A stretch of 39,199 nt of DNA from Natronohydrobacter sp. (lineage in GTDB: Bacteria > Pseudomonadota > Alphaproteobacteria > Rhodobacterales > Rhodobacteraceae), in contig SKIM01000024.1 of assembly GCA_007116445.1 (NCBI GenBank), positions 1 to 39,199 on the forward strand, in the 5' to 3' direction. The notes under the pieces are model-generated. The model searched no databases. It saw only the letters and a program-made list of their open reading frames with translations, and was not told the DNA's origin. Below, in pieces: positions 8,260-16,484 of the stretch (position 1 is the first letter of the stretch; every line of letters starts with the position of its first letter). A program made the position numbers and the translations under genes.

Positions 8260-10185
8260 ATGCCCTCGCCGGATGATACGCATATCAAGCTGATGAGCGC
8301 CGGGTTGAACATGATTCAGCAGGCGCTGTCGATCTTTGACCGCGATCTGCGCCTGTCTGTCAGCAATCGGCGCTATCAGACCATGTTCGACCTGCCCGAC
8401 TGGCTGGTTCAACCCGGCGCGGAGTTCGAGGACACGATTCGCTATCTGGTGACACGCGGCGAATATGGCGCGGTCGAGGATATCGAGGACGCCGTGCGCA
8501 TTCGTGTCGAAGCCGCCCGCGCCTTCGTTCCGCATTACATGGAGCGCGAGCGCGCGAACGGCCGCTGGATCAGCGTCGAGGGCGCGCCACTGCCGCAGGG
8601 GGGCTGGGTGACGGTCTATACCGACATCACCGAAGTGAAGCTGCAAGAGCGGCTTTTGCAGGCCCATTCCGAAGAACTTTCCGGCGCGCTGATTGCCCAT
8701 GCAGAGCGTCTTGCCCAAACCAATCGCGAATTGGCGGCCTCAAATGCTGCGCTGGAAGAGGCCAAGCGCGAACTGACCGAGATGGAAGCCCGCACCCGCC
8801 TGACGACCGAGATGATGCCTGCGCATATCGCACGGCTGGACTGCGAGCTGCGCTATACTTTTTCAAACCGGCGGCTCTCGTCGGTTTTTCCCGGTCGGCC
8901 GCGGAATATCGTGGGGCTGCCTGCGCGCGACGCGCTTGGAACGGTTTTTCCAACGATCCGGCCATGGCTGGAAAACGCGCTTGCAGGTCAGGCTTCGGTG
9001 CATGAATTCACCCATGAAGACAGTGGGCGGCGCATCCGGCTGGCGCTGACCCCCGACCGGATGGATGACGGACCGATCAACGGCATCTATGTCATGTCGA
9101 TGGATGTAACCGAGGAAGCTCAGGCCCGCGCCGCACTTGCGCAGACGCGCAAACGCGAACTCGCCGCCCAGCTTTCCTCAGGGCTGGCGCATGATTTCGG
9201 TAATCTGCTGACCATCATCCTTGGTCTTCAAGGTCAGCTTGCCCGACGCGGCGATCTGCCCGAAGACGTCGCTCAAAGCGTGCAATCCACCATCGCCGCC
9301 GCACGGCGCGGGGGCGTGCTCTTGGAAAGGATCGCCGCGATTTCGGGCACGCGCGCATTGCGGCCACAACCGACGGACCTGCAGGCGCTTTTGCGCGATC
9401 TGCAACAGATGGCGCGACCGACCCTGCCCGAGAATGTCGCGCTTCTGATCGACTTGCCCGAGGCGCTACCGCTTCTTGCTCTCGATCAAGGCATTTTGCA
9501 GGACAGTCTTCTGAACCTGATCCTGAATGCGCGCGACGCGCTGGCCGATACTGGCGGCACGATCACATTGCGAGCGCAAGTCTATGGTGACACATGGCTT
9601 GACCTGATTGTCAGTGATACCGGGACCGGTTTCAGCCCCGAAGCGCTGGAGAAAGCGCTGAACCCGTTTTTCACCACCAAAGGCGCTGCCGGGTCCGGGC
9701 TGGGGCTGGCGATGGTCTATGATCAGATCACCCTCTCGGGCGGACGGGTGCGGCTGGCCAATCGTGCCAGCGGCGGGGCCGAGGTGACCTTGCGCCTGCC
9801 CTTCCGCCATGTCGACACCACGCCCGGAACAGAGCCTGCGCTGGTGCTGCTGGTCGAAGACACGGATACGATCCGCGAAAACGTGCGCGATATGCTCTGT
9901 GAGTTGGGACATTCCGTGATCGAAGCGGCCAGCCATGACGAAGCGCTCTCGTTGCTCGATCTTGCGGGCCTGTCGCTGGTCCTGTCGGATATCAACCTTG
10001 CAGGCGACGGGTCCGGCCTCGATCTGCTGCGCGCTTGCCGCGCGCGGGGGATGACGCGGTTGCATCTGATGACCGCCCTGCCCCCGTCTGACCCGCTGCA
10101 TCGCAAGGCCCGCACCGAATTCCCCGTTCTTTCCAAACCCTTCACTCTGGCCGATTTGCGCCTAGCCCTGGAGCATGCTGCATGA
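8260..10185 (+). CDS. PAS-containing hybrid sensor histidine kinase with C-terminal receiver
   Basis: This is a cytoplasmic sensor kinase, 641 aa, with no membrane segment. A PAS_7-type domain (about 15-125, with ALSIFDRDLRL) is followed by a coiled-coil linker (130-178) and a second PAS-like domain (180-285). Next comes a CckA/NtrB-like dimerisation domain with phospho-acceptor His311 in AHDFGN. The ATPase domain shows an N-box around N423 and G-boxes DTGTGF (453) and GSGLGLAM (478). A C-terminal receiver has acidic residues near 533-534, acceptor D577 in LSDINLAG, and K626. The canonical HDFNN reads HDFGN. The start ATG at 8260 has AGGAG upstream. It overlaps the next gene by 4 bp (ATGA). 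Confidence 0.9.
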   Translation: MPSPDDTHIKLMSAGLNMIQQALSIFDRDLRLSVSNRRYQTMFDLPDWLVQPGAEFEDTIRYLVTRGEYGAVEDIEDAVRIRVEAARAFVPHYMERERANGRWISVEGAPLPQGGWVTVYTDITEVKLQERLLQAHSEELSGALIAHAERLAQTNRELAASNAALEEAKRELTEMEARTRLTTEMMPAHIARLDCELRYTFSNRRLSSVFPGRPRNIVGLPARDALGTVFPTIRPWLENALAGQASVHEFTHEDSGRRIRLALTPDRMDDGPINGIYVMSMDVTEEAQARAALAQTRKRELAAQLSSGLAHDFGNLLTIILGLQGQLARRGDLPEDVAQSVQSTIAAARRGGVLLERIAAISGTRALRPQPTDLQALLRDLQQMARPTLPENVALLIDLPEALPLLALDQGILQDSLLNLILNARDALADTGGTITLRAQVYGDTWLDLIVSDTGTGFSPEALEKALNPFFTTKGAAGSGLGLAMVYDQITLSGGRVRLANRASGGAEVTLRLPFRHVDTTPGTEPALVLLVEDTDTIRENVRDMLCELGHSVIEAASHDEALSLLDLAGLSLVLSDINLAGDGSGLDLLRACRARGMTRLHLMTALPPSDPLHRKARTEFPVLSKPFTLADLRLALEHAA

Positions 10186-10886
10186 GCCCTGCCCATATCG
10201 CCATTCTCGATGACGAGCCCGAGATCCGTCAGGTTCTGACCGCAGCCCTTGAAGAGGCCGGATTTCAGACCTCGGCCTATGCGCGGGCGACCGAATTCGA
10301 AGCCGCATTGCGCCGCACCACACCAGATGTCTGTCTGGTCGATCTTGGATTGCCGGATCGCGACGGGCTGGCGCTCGTGCATCGGTTGGCGCTGGAATCA
10401 GGGGCCGCGATCATCATTATCTCGGGCCGCGCGCAAGTGCAGGATCGCGTCACGGGTCTGGAATTGGGCGCGGATGATTATATCATCAAACCCTTCGATC
10501 CGGCCGAGGTCGTCGCCCGCATCCGTGCCCGGCTGCGCAAATCCAGTACGCCACAAGAGACACGACCGGGCCGCGCGCGTTTTAACGGCTGGGTTGCCGA
10601 TTTCGACCGCTACATGCTGATCGACGCATCTGACACGGAAACCAGTTTCAGCCATGCTGAAGGCGAAGTCCTGCGGTTGTTTCTCGACAGCCCCAAACGA
10701 CTGATCTCGCGCGCGCAGATGCTCGATGCGCTTGGCGGGGCTGCGGGCGAGAGCTTTGACCGGGCGATGGATGTGCGTATTTCGCGGCTGCGCACCAAGC
10801 TGAAGGAAGACCCACGAAACCCGCGGCTGATCAAGACAATCTATGGCGCAGGATACATTTTTCTGGGCGATGTCAGCTGGGGCTGA
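10182..10886 (+). CDS. OmpR/PhoB-family response regulator
   Basis: This is a DNA-binding output partner for the preceding kinase, 234 aa. The receiver domain (1-115) carries the acidic pair D10-D11, phospho-acceptor D54 in VDLGLPD, and K103 in IIKPFDP. The C-terminal winged helix (about 135-230) shows the recognition-helix region SFDRAMDVRISRLRTKL and the wing segment IKTIYGAGYIF. It is translationally coupled to the kinase by ATGA. It may autoregulate or control the divergent import operon, but no binding site is proven. Confidence 0.92.
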   Translation: MSPAHIAILDDEPEIRQVLTAALEEAGFQTSAYARATEFEAALRRTTPDVCLVDLGLPDRDGLALVHRLALESGAAIIIISGRAQVQDRVTGLELGADDYIIKPFDPAEVVARIRARLRKSSTPQETRPGRARFNGWVADFDRYMLIDASDTETSFSHAEGEVLRLFLDSPKRLISRAQMLDALGGAAGESFDRAMDVRISRLRTKLKEDPRNPRLIKTIYGAGYIFLGDVSWG

Positions 10887-10945
10887 GCCTGTTTACACAT
10901 GTCAGCGCTTGCGCCAATATGCAGACATCGCGGGCGGGGGAAGTG

Positions 10946-11407
10946 ATGCGGAAATTTCTGGTGATCCTTGATGACACGCGCGAATGCCTGAATGCGATGC
11001 GCTTCGCCGCAATGCGTGCTGCGCGCACAGGCAGCGAAGTGCAGATCCTGTCCATCATCTCGCCCGAGGAGTTTCAGGGCTGGGCCGGGATCGCGGACCT
11101 GATGCGCAGCGAAGCGCGCGAGCGGATCGAGGCGCATTTCGAGGTCTTCGCCAAATGGATGCGCGACCGTCAGGGCGTTAATCCCGAACTGGTTATCCGC
11201 GAGGGCGAGCCGCTCGATGAAATCCTCGCACAGATCAATGACGACCCCGATATCGGCTTCCTGGTGCTCGGCGCGGGCAATGAGGGCAATTCGCCCGGTC
11301 CGCTTGTATCGCAACTTGCACGCAATTCCGGCACTCTGGCGATCCCGATCACCATCGTGCCAGGTGGGCTGTCGCGCGACCGGCTTGAGACCATCGCCAA
11401 GGGCTGA
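10946..11407 (+). CDS. Universal stress protein (UspA) family
   Basis: This is a single-domain Usp protein, 153 aa. The start was placed at the ATG at 10946 (MRKFLVILDDT), the usual first strand of the fold, with a GGGGGAAG ribosome site; an upstream ATG at 10919 adds nine poorly conserved residues. The C-terminal half has the VLGAGNEGNSPGPL loop, which resembles but does not match the ATP-binding GxxGxxxG-S/T pattern, so nucleotide binding is uncertain. It lies 59 bp downstream of the response regulator and 24 bp upstream of the hydrolase-family gene and may share a transcript with both. Confidence 0.85.
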   Translation: MRKFLVILDDTRECLNAMRFAAMRAARTGSEVQILSIISPEEFQGWAGIADLMRSEARERIEAHFEVFAKWMRDRQGVNPELVIREGEPLDEILAQINDDPDIGFLVLGAGNEGNSPGPLVSQLARNSGTLAIPITIVPGGLSRDRLETIAKG

Positions 11408-11431
11408 ACTCGCCTTAGAAAGGACTGTTGC

Positions 11432-12280
11432 ATGAAACTTCTCCGCTTTGGCGCTGCGGGTCATGAAAAGCCAGGCTATCTCGACGATCAGGGCAGATTG
11501 CGCGATCTCAGTGCCATGGCAGCGGATTTCGCGGGCGAAACCGTGTCATGCAAGGCGCTTGAAGCGCTGCGCGCCTTGGCCCTGGACGATGCGCCGGTGG
11601 TCGAAGAGCCCCAGCGCATTGGCGCGCCGCTTGCATGGGTGCCAGATTTCTACTGCATCGGGCTGAACTATGCGCTCCATGCGGCCGAGACCGGGGCGAC
11701 GCCACCGACCGAGCCGCTTGTGTTCTCAAAGGCGACAACTTCGCTCGCCGGGCCGGAGGATGACATCATCATCCCGCGCGGGTCGCAAAAAACCGATTGG
11801 GAGGTCGAACTCGGCGTTGTGATTGGCAAACGCACGCTGCATGTCTCGGAAGCGGAGGCGCTGAGCCATGTCGCGGGCTATGTCGCGATCAATGACCTGT
11901 CAGAGCGTGACTTCCAGAAAGAGCGCGGCGGGCAATGGATCAAGGGCAAATCCGCACCCGGTTTCGGCAAGATCGGTCCATGGCTGGTCACGACCGATGA
12001 TGTGCCCGATCCCCAGGCGCTGCAGCTGTCCTTGCGCGTCAACGACGTGTCGCGCCAGGCGTCAACCACAGGCGACATGATTTTTTCGGTCGCTCAGATC
12101 ATCGCATATATGTCGCAATTCATGGAGCTGCGCGCAGGCGACGTGATCGCGACCGGCACGCCTTCGGGCGTTGGGGCCGGGATGACGCCACCTCAATTCC
12201 TGCAGCCGGGCGACCGAGTGGCGCTGGCTGTCGAAGGCTTGGGCCAGCAATTCAGCATAGTGCGCGCAGCTGCCTCCTAG
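11432..12280 (+). CDS. Fumarylacetoacetate hydrolase (FAH) family protein
   Basis: This is a 282-aa member of the FAH/2-hydroxyhepta-2,4-diene-1,7-dioate isomerase family, whose enzymes cleave or isomerise beta-keto acids in aromatic and sugar-acid breakdown. The metal-binding residues are visible: the DWEVELGVVIGK motif supplies the acidic ligands near residue 123, and AINDLSERD supplies the downstream Asp. GKSAPGFGKIGPW and IATGTPSGVG are the other two family signatures. A ribosome site, AAAGGA, precedes the ATG at 11432. The exact substrate is not determined by sequence. It ends 11 bp from the convergent channel gene. Confidence 0.88.
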   Translation: MKLLRFGAAGHEKPGYLDDQGRLRDLSAMAADFAGETVSCKALEALRALALDDAPVVEEPQRIGAPLAWVPDFYCIGLNYALHAAETGATPPTEPLVFSKATTSLAGPEDDIIIPRGSQKTDWEVELGVVIGKRTLHVSEAEALSHVAGYVAINDLSERDFQKERGGQWIKGKSAPGFGKIGPWLVTTDDVPDPQALQLSLRVNDVSRQASTTGDMIFSVAQIIAYMSQFMELRAGDVIATGTPSGVGAGMTPPQFLQPGDRVALAVEGLGQQFSIVRAAAS

Positions 12281-12291
12281 CCGCGCATCTG

Positions 12292-14748
12292 CTACCGCCC
12301 GCTATCCGAGTCGCCACTTTCCGGGCTCGCGTCAACGATATCGTCGCGCACCATCTCAGTGCGGGCCTTGGCGTCGCGCGGATCGCGTTCAGGTTCAGGC
12401 TCCGGCTGAACAGCTTCGCCGCGCAACACTTCTGGATTGCGCAGCCAAACATCGCGCTGAGCGAAGGGTATCTCGATCCCCTCCTCCTTGAAACGCTCCA
12501 CAATCTGATGGCGCAGCTCCGTGCGCACCGCCACGCCGAAATTCACGTCGCTCAGCACCAGACGAAGCTCGAAATCCAGCGAATCCGCCCCGAATTCCAT
12601 GAAATGCACCTGCGGGGCCGGATCGATCAGCGCCAGCGGTTCATTCTCGCCGATTTCCTTCAGGATACGCGCCACTTTGCGCGTGTCAGAACCATAGGCA
12701 ACCCCGACCGGGATGGTGATCCGCCCAAGTGAATTGTAGCGCGTCCAGTTAATCACGGTGCCCTGGATCAGATCGGCATTGGGCACGATCACATCCGTGC
12801 GGTCAAAGGTTTCGATCACCGTCGAGCGCACCGATATCGAGCGCACAGTGCCCATCGTTCCTCCGACCTCGATCCAGTCGCCTTCTGCCACCGGGCGCTC
12901 GATCAGCAGGATCAGGCCGGAGATGAAATTCGATACGATATTCTGCAGGCCGAAGCCGATACCGACCGACAGCGCCCCTGCGACGATGGCAAGACCGGAC
13001 AGGTCAATCCCGGCCGTCGAAATCGCAATCAGTGCGGCCGCGAAAATACCGACATAACCAACGCCCGAGATAATCGCCTTCTGACCGCCCTTATCGATCC
13101 GGGTCTTCGGCAGCACCGAGCTTTCCAGCCCCCCCTGCAATACCCGCGTGACCAAGTAACCAATGGAAAAGACAATCACGAAACTGAGGATATTGGTCGG
13201 AGAAATCCGCGTCTCACCGATGCGGAACCCTTCCTGCAAGGTCTGCCAGAATTCCAGCAATTCCGTCGGTCGCACGCCCCAGATCATCGCGAATAAAGGA
13301 ATGGACAGGATCACCAATGCGAAGTTTATCAAGGACGGAATAAGGGCCGTATCGGGGCTTTCTTCGCTCTTGCTGAGGACGAAATAAATGTCCTCGTCCA
13401 ACTGCATCAAAAACAACAGGCCTACAATGAGGCCCAGCGAGCCGATGGCAGGATAGAGCATCGCCTCTGCGGCCTGCACATAACCGATCGCGGCAAGAAT
13501 CGGCGCGCTGACCCCGATGAGCATTGAAACCTTGCCGAGAATGTAGATGATCCGGTCCATGAAACGGGTTTCACGCGCGACCAATTCGTCATCGATCTTG
13601 TTGTGATGGCCCAGAAGCATCCCGATACGCACCAGTACAAGCCCGATCAGCGCAATGATCGGAAAAGCAAGCACAGCATTCGCGGCGTCCGAGTTGTCCT
13701 CAATCGGAAAGAATTCGCGCAGCAGAACCGAAATCGCAACGGAAACCCCGATCATATTGACCCAGAAGCGCCCCTCGCGCCGCCGCGCGGCCGGCAATTG
13801 CAGCGCCGCCGACCGGCTGTCCTCGATCGTGAACGCCTGGCGCCCGGCCCAACGTGCCGTGAAATATGCAGCACTTGCAGCGACAAGTCCGATGGTCACC
13901 TGTTCGCTGCTCATGCCCAGAACCGAGCTCAGTTCCAAAGCCGTCGCAATCGCCATGACCGCAATCACTGGCAGAATGATCTGGGTCAGCGATAGCAAGC
14001 GCGCAAGAACACGCCTGCCGTGCCGCGAACTGCCATCAGTCAGCCATTGCGACACAAGCTTCTCGATCCATCGCCGCCCGCGTATCAGAACAAAGCCCGA
14101 CACAAGGATCAGTAAGAAAGACACAGGCAGGTTGGACCGGAATTCGCGCATGCGCGCGGGATCTTCCGTCAGGCCCATGACCTGGGTGCCGAACGTGAAC
14201 CCGGTGCCCCACACAGCATCGACAGCCGCGACCCAATTGACGGGATTGACGGGTGACGGCCAGAGTGTCAGCAGCGCTTCAGCATCTCGTTCTCGCAGCG
14301 TCGTGTCGATCTGGCGGATCAGCCCGTCTGCGCGCCGAAAGGCTTCCTGCGCGGCAATGCCTGGCGCTTGCAGCGCAGTGAGTTGCTCGGCCAGTTCTGC
14401 CCGTCGCTCAGAAATCTCGGGCGCTTCGCTCGCCCCCTCTTCCGGTGGTGGGCCGAGCGCTGCGATCTGGTCGCGCAGGCTGGCGATCCGCGTGTGGTTG
14501 GCGTCCTGTGCGGCCAGAAAACGAGAACGAAATGCCACAAGCTCGGCACGCAGTGCCTCCAGCTCCTCGCTCGAGACGTTGCGATTGTCGATCTGAGCTT
14601 CCGCTTGCTGCGCAAAACTGCGCCATGCATCATAATCGGGCGCAGTGCTCGATGCAGCTTGCTCCGTGCTCCGGGCGAGAATAGGCGCAGCAGCCAAGGT
14701 CAGGCAGGCGCAGAGCAGCGCAACAGCGATACGGCGGAGCGTCAGCAT
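12292..14748 (-). CDS. Large MscS-family mechanosensitive channel with DUF3772-type N-terminal domain
   Basis: This is a membrane-tension-gated channel that would release solutes on hypo-osmotic shock. It has 818 aa, much longer than E. coli MscS (286 aa) and nearer to the YbdG/MscK-like forms. A signal-like hydrophobic segment at the N-terminus is followed by a periplasmic coiled-coil/DUF3772-type domain (about 30-190), then some ten membrane helices. The pore-lining TM3 and beta domain follow: GALSVGIGFGLQNIVSNF, then RPVAEGDWIEVGG and NADLIQGTVINW. The C-terminal tail is acidic and disordered. The start ATG at 14748 lies 7 bp after the cysteine synthase stop, indicating a shared transcript. 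Confidence 0.9.
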   Translation of the reverse strand: MLTLRRIAVALLCACLTLAAAPILARSTEQAASSTAPDYDAWRSFAQQAEAQIDNRNVSSEELEALRAELVAFRSRFLAAQDANHTRIASLRDQIAALGPPPEEGASEAPEISERRAELAEQLTALQAPGIAAQEAFRRADGLIRQIDTTLRERDAEALLTLWPSPVNPVNWVAAVDAVWGTGFTFGTQVMGLTEDPARMREFRSNLPVSFLLILVSGFVLIRGRRWIEKLVSQWLTDGSSRHGRRVLARLLSLTQIILPVIAVMAIATALELSSVLGMSSEQVTIGLVAASAAYFTARWAGRQAFTIEDSRSAALQLPAARRREGRFWVNMIGVSVAISVLLREFFPIEDNSDAANAVLAFPIIALIGLVLVRIGMLLGHHNKIDDELVARETRFMDRIIYILGKVSMLIGVSAPILAAIGYVQAAEAMLYPAIGSLGLIVGLLFLMQLDEDIYFVLSKSEESPDTALIPSLINFALVILSIPLFAMIWGVRPTELLEFWQTLQEGFRIGETRISPTNILSFVIVFSIGYLVTRVLQGGLESSVLPKTRIDKGGQKAIISGVGYVGIFAAALIAISTAGIDLSGLAIVAGALSVGIGFGLQNIVSNFISGLILLIERPVAEGDWIEVGGTMGTVRSISVRSTVIETFDRTDVIVPNADLIQGTVINWTRYNSLGRITIPVGVAYGSDTRKVARILKEIGENEPLALIDPAPQVHFMEFGADSLDFELRLVLSDVNFGVAVRTELRHQIVERFKEEGIEIPFAQRDVWLRNPEVLRGEAVQPEPEPERDPRDAKARTEMVRDDIVDASPESGDSDSGR

Positions 14749-14755
14749 GGGTCTT

Positions 14756-15790
14756 TTACACGTCCTCGAACACGGTCGGCAGGTTTCGGCCAGCCCTGTC
14801 AAGCCAATCGGGGACCGGCAGCCCTTTGGCATGCAGGAATTCGGGATTGAACAGTTTGGACTGATAGCGGGTTCCGTAATCGCACAGAATGGTCACGATG
14901 GTATGGCCCGGCCCCATCTCGCGCGCCATGCGGATCGCGCCCGCAACATTGATCCCAGAAGACCCCCCAAGGCACAGCCCCTCTTCCGCAAGCAGATCAA
15001 AGACGATGGGCAGCGCTTCACTATCGGGTATCTGCGCGCAGAAATCCGGCACAAATCCTTCCAGATTGGCCGTAATCCGCCCCTGCCCGATGCCTTCTGT
15101 GATCGAGTCGCCTTCTGATTTGAAAACACCGCTGGTGTAGAAACTATAGAGAGCCGCACCCATTGGATCGGCCAGACCGATTTTCACCCCTTTGGGCTGC
15201 AAAACCTGTGCCACGCCAGCCAGCGTCCCACCAGACCCAACAGCGCAGATGAAAGCATCCACCTTGCCATCCGTCTGCGCCCAGATTTCCGGGGCCGTCA
15301 TCTCCACATGCGCCTGCCGGTTGGCAGTATTGTCGAACTGATTGGCCCAGATCGCGCCATTGGGCTCCGTGCGCGCCAATTCTGCGGCAAGCCGCCCTGA
15401 GTAGCGCACATAATTGTTGGGGTTGCGGTAGGGGGCTGCGGGCACTTCAACCAGTTCGGCACCTGCCAGCCGCAGCATGTCCTTCTTTTCCTGGCTCTGT
15501 GTCTTGGGAATCACGATCACTGTCCGAAATCCCAGCGAGGCCCCGACCAGCGCCAGACCGATCCCGGTATTGCCCGCAGTCCCCTCGACAATCGTGCCAC
15601 CGGGCTTCAGAGCGCCGCGCGCCACTGCGTCGCGAATGATAAAAAGTGCCGCGCGGTCCTTGACGGATTGGCCGGGGTTGAGAAACTCAGCCTTCCCCAA
15701 AATCTCGCAGCCCGTTGCCTCACTGGCCTTGTTCAGCCGTATCAAGGGCGTGTTCCCAATGGCCGCAGACAGGTTTGCGTGCAAAGTCAT
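14756..15790 (-). CDS. cysK: Cysteine synthase A (O-acetylserine sulfhydrylase)
   Basis: This is a PLP enzyme that makes cysteine from O-acetylserine and sulfide, 344 aa. The PLP Schiff-base lysine is K44 in NPGQSVKDRA, the substrate loop is TAGNTG (71-76), and the phosphate-binding loop is GSGGT. A GGSSG motif lies in the C-terminal half. It is about 20 residues longer than E. coli CysK, with an extended C-terminus (GLPVPDWLDR). The start ATG at 15790 has GAGGGAG upstream; an earlier in-frame start at 15856 would add 22 basic residues without support. It is followed directly by the mechanosensitive channel gene. A cystathionine-beta-synthase-like role cannot be excluded. Confidence 0.88.
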   Translation of the reverse strand: MTLHANLSAAIGNTPLIRLNKASEATGCEILGKAEFLNPGQSVKDRAALFIIRDAVARGALKPGGTIVEGTAGNTGIGLALVGASLGFRTVIVIPKTQSQEKKDMLRLAGAELVEVPAAPYRNPNNYVRYSGRLAAELARTEPNGAIWANQFDNTANRQAHVEMTAPEIWAQTDGKVDAFICAVGSGGTLAGVAQVLQPKGVKIGLADPMGAALYSFYTSGVFKSEGDSITEGIGQGRITANLEGFVPDFCAQIPDSEALPIVFDLLAEEGLCLGGSSGINVAGAIRMAREMGPGHTIVTILCDYGTRYQSKLFNPEFLHAKGLPVPDWLDRAGRNLPTVFEDV

Positions 15791-15900
15791 CGCTTCACTC
15801 CCTCGCTTTTCGCGCGCACCATCCTGCAATCGGCGCACGGACACAAGCATCGTCAACGCAACTGTGATGCTGTCAGATGTTCAACCTGCCAGACTGACGC

Positions 15901-16341
15901 TCAGAGCGTCCCATAGCGTTTGGCCGTGCGCGCGTATAGCCAGATTCCGACTGTGACCGCGGCCTGACCGAGGCCAAAGAACACCGGGTTGATATTACCG
16001 ATGGCGGCTGCCCCTTGCACAAAGGCCAGCCCTGCCCAAACGCCCGTGACCAAGGCTGTCACAACAGTGAGCGACAGAACAATGACCGAGGCGCGGTCAC
16101 CCAGCAAAAGCAGGAACGACCCCAGCAGGCCCAGCCAGATGGTGACAGTCAAGGCAATACTCGCCCAGTGTGGCATAAGCTGGAACAGCTCCGGCAAGCC
16201 GAGCGGCGGGGCCAGCGGCACCATGGTGCTCAAGCCATCATAGCGCGCGTGCACATATTCAAACGCGTGCAAACCAAACCATGCGACACCGAGAACCCCG
16301 AAAAGGGTGACAAACAGGCTACGGCGCTTGACTTCGGACAT
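15901..16341 (-). CDS. Small four-helix membrane protein, function unknown
   Basis: This is a 146-aa predicted inner-membrane protein with four hydrophobic segments (about 10-28, 60-82, 85-107 and 115-138) and a basic C-terminal end (ARTAKRYG). The start ATG at 16341 has GAGGGAG upstream. The pattern of a short first helix, a proline-rich loop and a GSFLLLLGDRAS turn resembles small DoxX-like/'sugar transporter' proteins of Rhodobacterales, but I do not recognise the family with confidence. It is the same strand as cysK and lies 110 bp upstream of it, so it may or may not be cotranscribed. Confidence 0.65.
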   Translation of the reverse strand: MSEVKRRSLFVTLFGVLGVAWFGLHAFEYVHARYDGLSTMVPLAPPLGLPELFQLMPHWASIALTVTIWLGLLGSFLLLLGDRASVIVLSLTVVTALVTGVWAGLAFVQGAAAIGNINPVFFGLGQAAVTVGIWLYARTAKRYGTL

Positions 16342-16431
16342 GAACAACTCCCTCTTTGCGCTTAGATTGCCCTGCTGATTGCGGACTGTCCAGCCCCCGC
16401 AAGCCAACTGAAATGCAATCGACCGACAAAG

Positions 16432-16464
16432 AAAAACCGCCCTGCCGACGCGCAGAGCGGTTTA
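16432..16464 (-). terminator. Rho-independent terminator after the Hint-domain gene
   Basis: Read on the minus strand, AAACCGCTCTGC (16452-16463 region) pairs with GCAGGGCGGTTT (16434-16445) in a 12-bp stem with one mismatch. The stem is followed by TTTTTC. It lies 20-50 bp beyond the stop codon of the Hint-domain gene and separates that gene from the small membrane protein. Confidence 0.7.
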
Positions 16465-16484
16465 GCCTCTTCCTATGCGAATGA

